Shown: positions 6,322-7,439 of the stretch, one piece after another
Numbering within the stretch: the stretch's first letter is position 1
How the letters are laid out: the number at the start of each line of letters is the position of its first letter
Source of the DNA: Bog-756 sp050011635
Lineage (GTDB): Bacteria; Actinomycetota; Acidimicrobiia; Acidimicrobiales; RAAP-2
Reading direction: 5' to 3'
NCBI GenBank assembly: GCA_050011635.1
Contig: JBEKIU010000190.1
Coordinates: 1 to 7,439, forward strand
Length of the DNA: 7,439 nt
Program-made: the position numbers and the translations under genes
Notes under the pieces: model-generated
Told to the model about the DNA's origin: nothing
The model's input: the letters and a program-made list of their open reading frames with translations, nothing else
Database searches by the model: none

Positions 6322-6863
6322 AGGGCAAGTGGGCGGCGGGGATCCCCCCCCGCAACTTCACCTGGGTGATCAAGGACCGCCTGGCCATGAGCGAGCGTCC
6401 GGGCGGCTTCGCCCCCAACCACCGGAAGGTCCGGCGCCAGGAGGAGATCATCTGGCTGCAGGTCCAGGGATTCACGAGGGTGATCTCGCTCCTGCCCTCC
6501 TCCCACAACCTCCAGGCCTACGAGGAGCGGTCGATGGCCAGCGTGCACTTTCCCCTCCCGTCCTCCGGCGATACGCGCGGCGTGCTCGGGGAGGTCTACC
6601 GCGAGATGCACGGGCGCCTGATCGGTGGCGAGCGGGTCCTCATCCATCAAGAAGAGCTCGGTGACCGGATCATCGGCGTGATGGCCGGCTACCTGCTGTG
6701 GTCGGAACGGCTGTCCAGCGGGCCCCAGGCCATCACCGCCCTCGAGCACATGACCGGCCATCCCATGGGTCCGAGCGGCCGCGAATTGGTGGCCTTCGCC
6801 GGTGAGCTCTCGCCCGCCGCGGTCCACCCGGGGACCGGCGACGACCCACCTGTCGGCGGGTGA
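6318..6863 (+). CDS. Dual-specificity phosphatase-like protein lacking catalytic Cys (probable pseudophosphatase)
   Basis: A 181-residue protein whose N-terminal half resembles DUSP23/VHZ-type phosphatases: PRNFTWVIKDRLAMSERPG matches the 'PxNFSWVxxGRLAG' opening of that group, followed by LQVQGFTRVISLLPSS. The segment GERVLIHQEELGDRIIGVMAGYLL occupies the place of VLVHCxxGxGRTGTxxAxYLL. The His (110) and the P-loop Arg (117) are kept at the right spacing, but the nucleophilic Cys is Gln111 (CAA, 6648-6650), the Thr/Ser after Arg is Ile, and the loop carries Glu, Glu and Asp. The usual PDF general-acid segment reads PSS. Classical Cys-based phosphatase catalysis should therefore be lost. It has no signal peptide or membrane segment. 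GTG 6318 overlaps the folP stop by 4 nt, and folB follows, so it is expressed with folate enzymes. It could be a regulator, scaffold or phosphometabolite binder; its function is unknown. A run of eight Cs lies at 6344-6351. Confidence 0.8.
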   Translation: MKGKWAAGIPPRNFTWVIKDRLAMSERPGGFAPNHRKVRRQEEIIWLQVQGFTRVISLLPSSHNLQAYEERSMASVHFPLPSSGDTRGVLGEVYREMHGRLIGGERVLIHQEELGDRIIGVMAGYLLWSERLSSGPQAITALEHMTGHPMGPSGRELVAFAGELSPAAVHPGTGDDPPVGG

Positions 6864-6882
6864 CGGCCCGCCGGGCAGGTCG

Positions 6883-7281
6883 GTGACCGGCGTCACCGGC
6901 GACGGCGGAGGCGGCAGGGGCGACCGGATCCAACTGCGGGGTCTCCGGGCCATCGGCACCCACGGGGTGCTCCCCGAGGAGAAGAGCCGGGCCCAGCCCT
7001 TCGAGATCGACCTGGATCTGGCCGTGGACCTCGGCCCCGCCGGCCGCAGTGACCTGCTGTCCGACACCGTCGACTATTCCGGCATCGCCGAGGCGGCCGT
7101 CGGGATCGTGACGGGGGGGTCGTCCTTCCAACTGCTGGAGGCACTGGCCGATGCCATCGCCGAGGCCACCCTGGCCGGTGATCGCCGGATCACCGCCGTC
7201 ACCGTGCACCTCCGCAAATTGCAGCCCCCGCTGGCCATGGACATCGCCACCGTCGGGGTCCGGATCACCCGGCAGCAGTGA
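6883..7281 (+). CDS. folB: Dihydroneopterin aldolase
   Basis: A 132-residue enzyme that cleaves 7,8-dihydroneopterin to 6-hydroxymethyl-7,8-dihydropterin and glycolaldehyde, upstream of FolK. Family features are LRGLRAIGTHGVLPEEK (residues 18-34) with the catalytic-site Glu33, VDYSGIAEAAV with Tyr65, SSFQLLEALADAIA (80-93) and Lys112 in HLRKLQPPL, aligning with the active-site Lys of 'KPxAP'. The start is uncertain. GTG 6883, 19 nt after the preceding stop with a weak AGG upstream, gives a near-normal length with a Gly-rich leader of about 14 residues. GTG 6802 would overlap the preceding gene by 62 nt and add 27 unlikely residues. The stop overlaps folK as GTGA (7278-7281). Confidence 0.92.
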   Translation: MTGVTGDGGGGRGDRIQLRGLRAIGTHGVLPEEKSRAQPFEIDLDLAVDLGPAGRSDLLSDTVDYSGIAEAAVGIVTGGSSFQLLEALADAIAEATLAGDRRITAVTVHLRKLQPPLAMDIATVGVRITRQQ

Positions 7282-7439
7282 CCGCTCCCACCAGCCAGCC
7301 GCTGACCGACCGCGCCTTCCTGTCGCTGGGCTCCAACCTCGGGGACCGGTGGGGGCACCTCCGGCGGGCCGTCGACCAGCTGCGGGCGGGGAGTCGGGCG
7401 CCGGTCACCGCGGTGTCCCGCGTCTACGAGACCTCGCCC
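7278..7439 (+). CDS. folK: 6-hydroxymethyl-7,8-dihydropterin pyrophosphokinase, 5' part
   Basis: The first 54 residues of HPPK, which transfers pyrophosphate from ATP to 6-hydroxymethyl-7,8-dihydropterin to make the FolP substrate. The diagnostic opening FLSLGSNLGDR (from residue 14) is followed by LRRAVDQL and VSRVYETSP, matching the family N-terminus closely. The open frame runs off the right edge. GTG 7278 overlaps the folB stop by 4 nt, so folB and folK are translationally coupled. The active-site residues of the later part lie outside the window. Confidence 0.93.
   Translation, partial: MTAPTSQPLTDRAFLSLGSNLGDRWGHLRRAVDQLRAGSRAPVTAVSRVYETSP

Noticed and set aside
6645..6668. Sequencing error as the explanation for the missing catalytic Cys
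   Set aside because: CAA differs at all three bases from TGC and TGT, and several other active-site positions are changed as well.
1..7439. tRNA/rRNA genes, CRISPR arrays, insertion sequences, attachment sites
   Set aside because: Coding genes fill nearly the whole window, gaps are at most about 110 nt, and I saw no repeat arrays, transposase sequence or tRNA-like folds.

Overview
This 7.4 kb window is GC-rich and reads entirely on the + strand. It looks like the chromosome of an actinomycetote. The gene order (zincin-like metalloprotease, tilS, hpt, folE, folP, folB, folK) matches the conserved actinobacterial tilS-hpt-fol neighbourhood, and the sigma/anti-sigma pair is of the SigR-RsrA / SigH-RshA type. 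A deep-branching class such as Acidimicrobiia is plausible, but that is inference.

Layout. 1-1112: 3' part of a cytochrome P450, its N-terminus lying outside the window. 1224-2127: ECF sigma factor of the SigH/SigR type followed by its zinc-binding (ZAS) anti-sigma factor, a thiol-redox stress switch. 2193-3320: zincin-like protein with HEVTH, a family known from actinobacteria but not functionally characterised. 3289-4838: tRNA-Ile lysidine synthetase (tilS) overlapping hypoxanthine phosphoribosyltransferase (hpt). 4854-7439: folate cluster of folE, folP, a phosphatase-like gene, folB and the start of folK, which runs off the right edge. Together FolE, FolB, FolK and FolP take GTP to dihydropteroate. 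No gene-free stretch exceeds about 110 bases, and I saw no RNA genes, CRISPR arrays or mobile elements.

The most unusual item is the 181-residue protein between folP and folB (6318-6863). It reads as a DUSP23-like dual-specificity phosphatase fold, but the catalytic cysteine of HCx5R is glutamine (HQEELGDR) and the usual general-acid Asp also appears to be missing. It is therefore probably a pseudophosphatase, translationally coupled to folate enzymes.

A second pattern is regulatory. Four genes (sigma, zincin, hpt, folP) have a TANNNT -10-like hexamer only 6-8 nt before the start codon, three of them with no Shine-Dalgarno sequence, as expected for leaderless mRNAs. These include all three ATG-initiated genes; every other visible start is GTG. 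The ftsH gene that usually lies between hpt and folE in actinobacteria is absent here.
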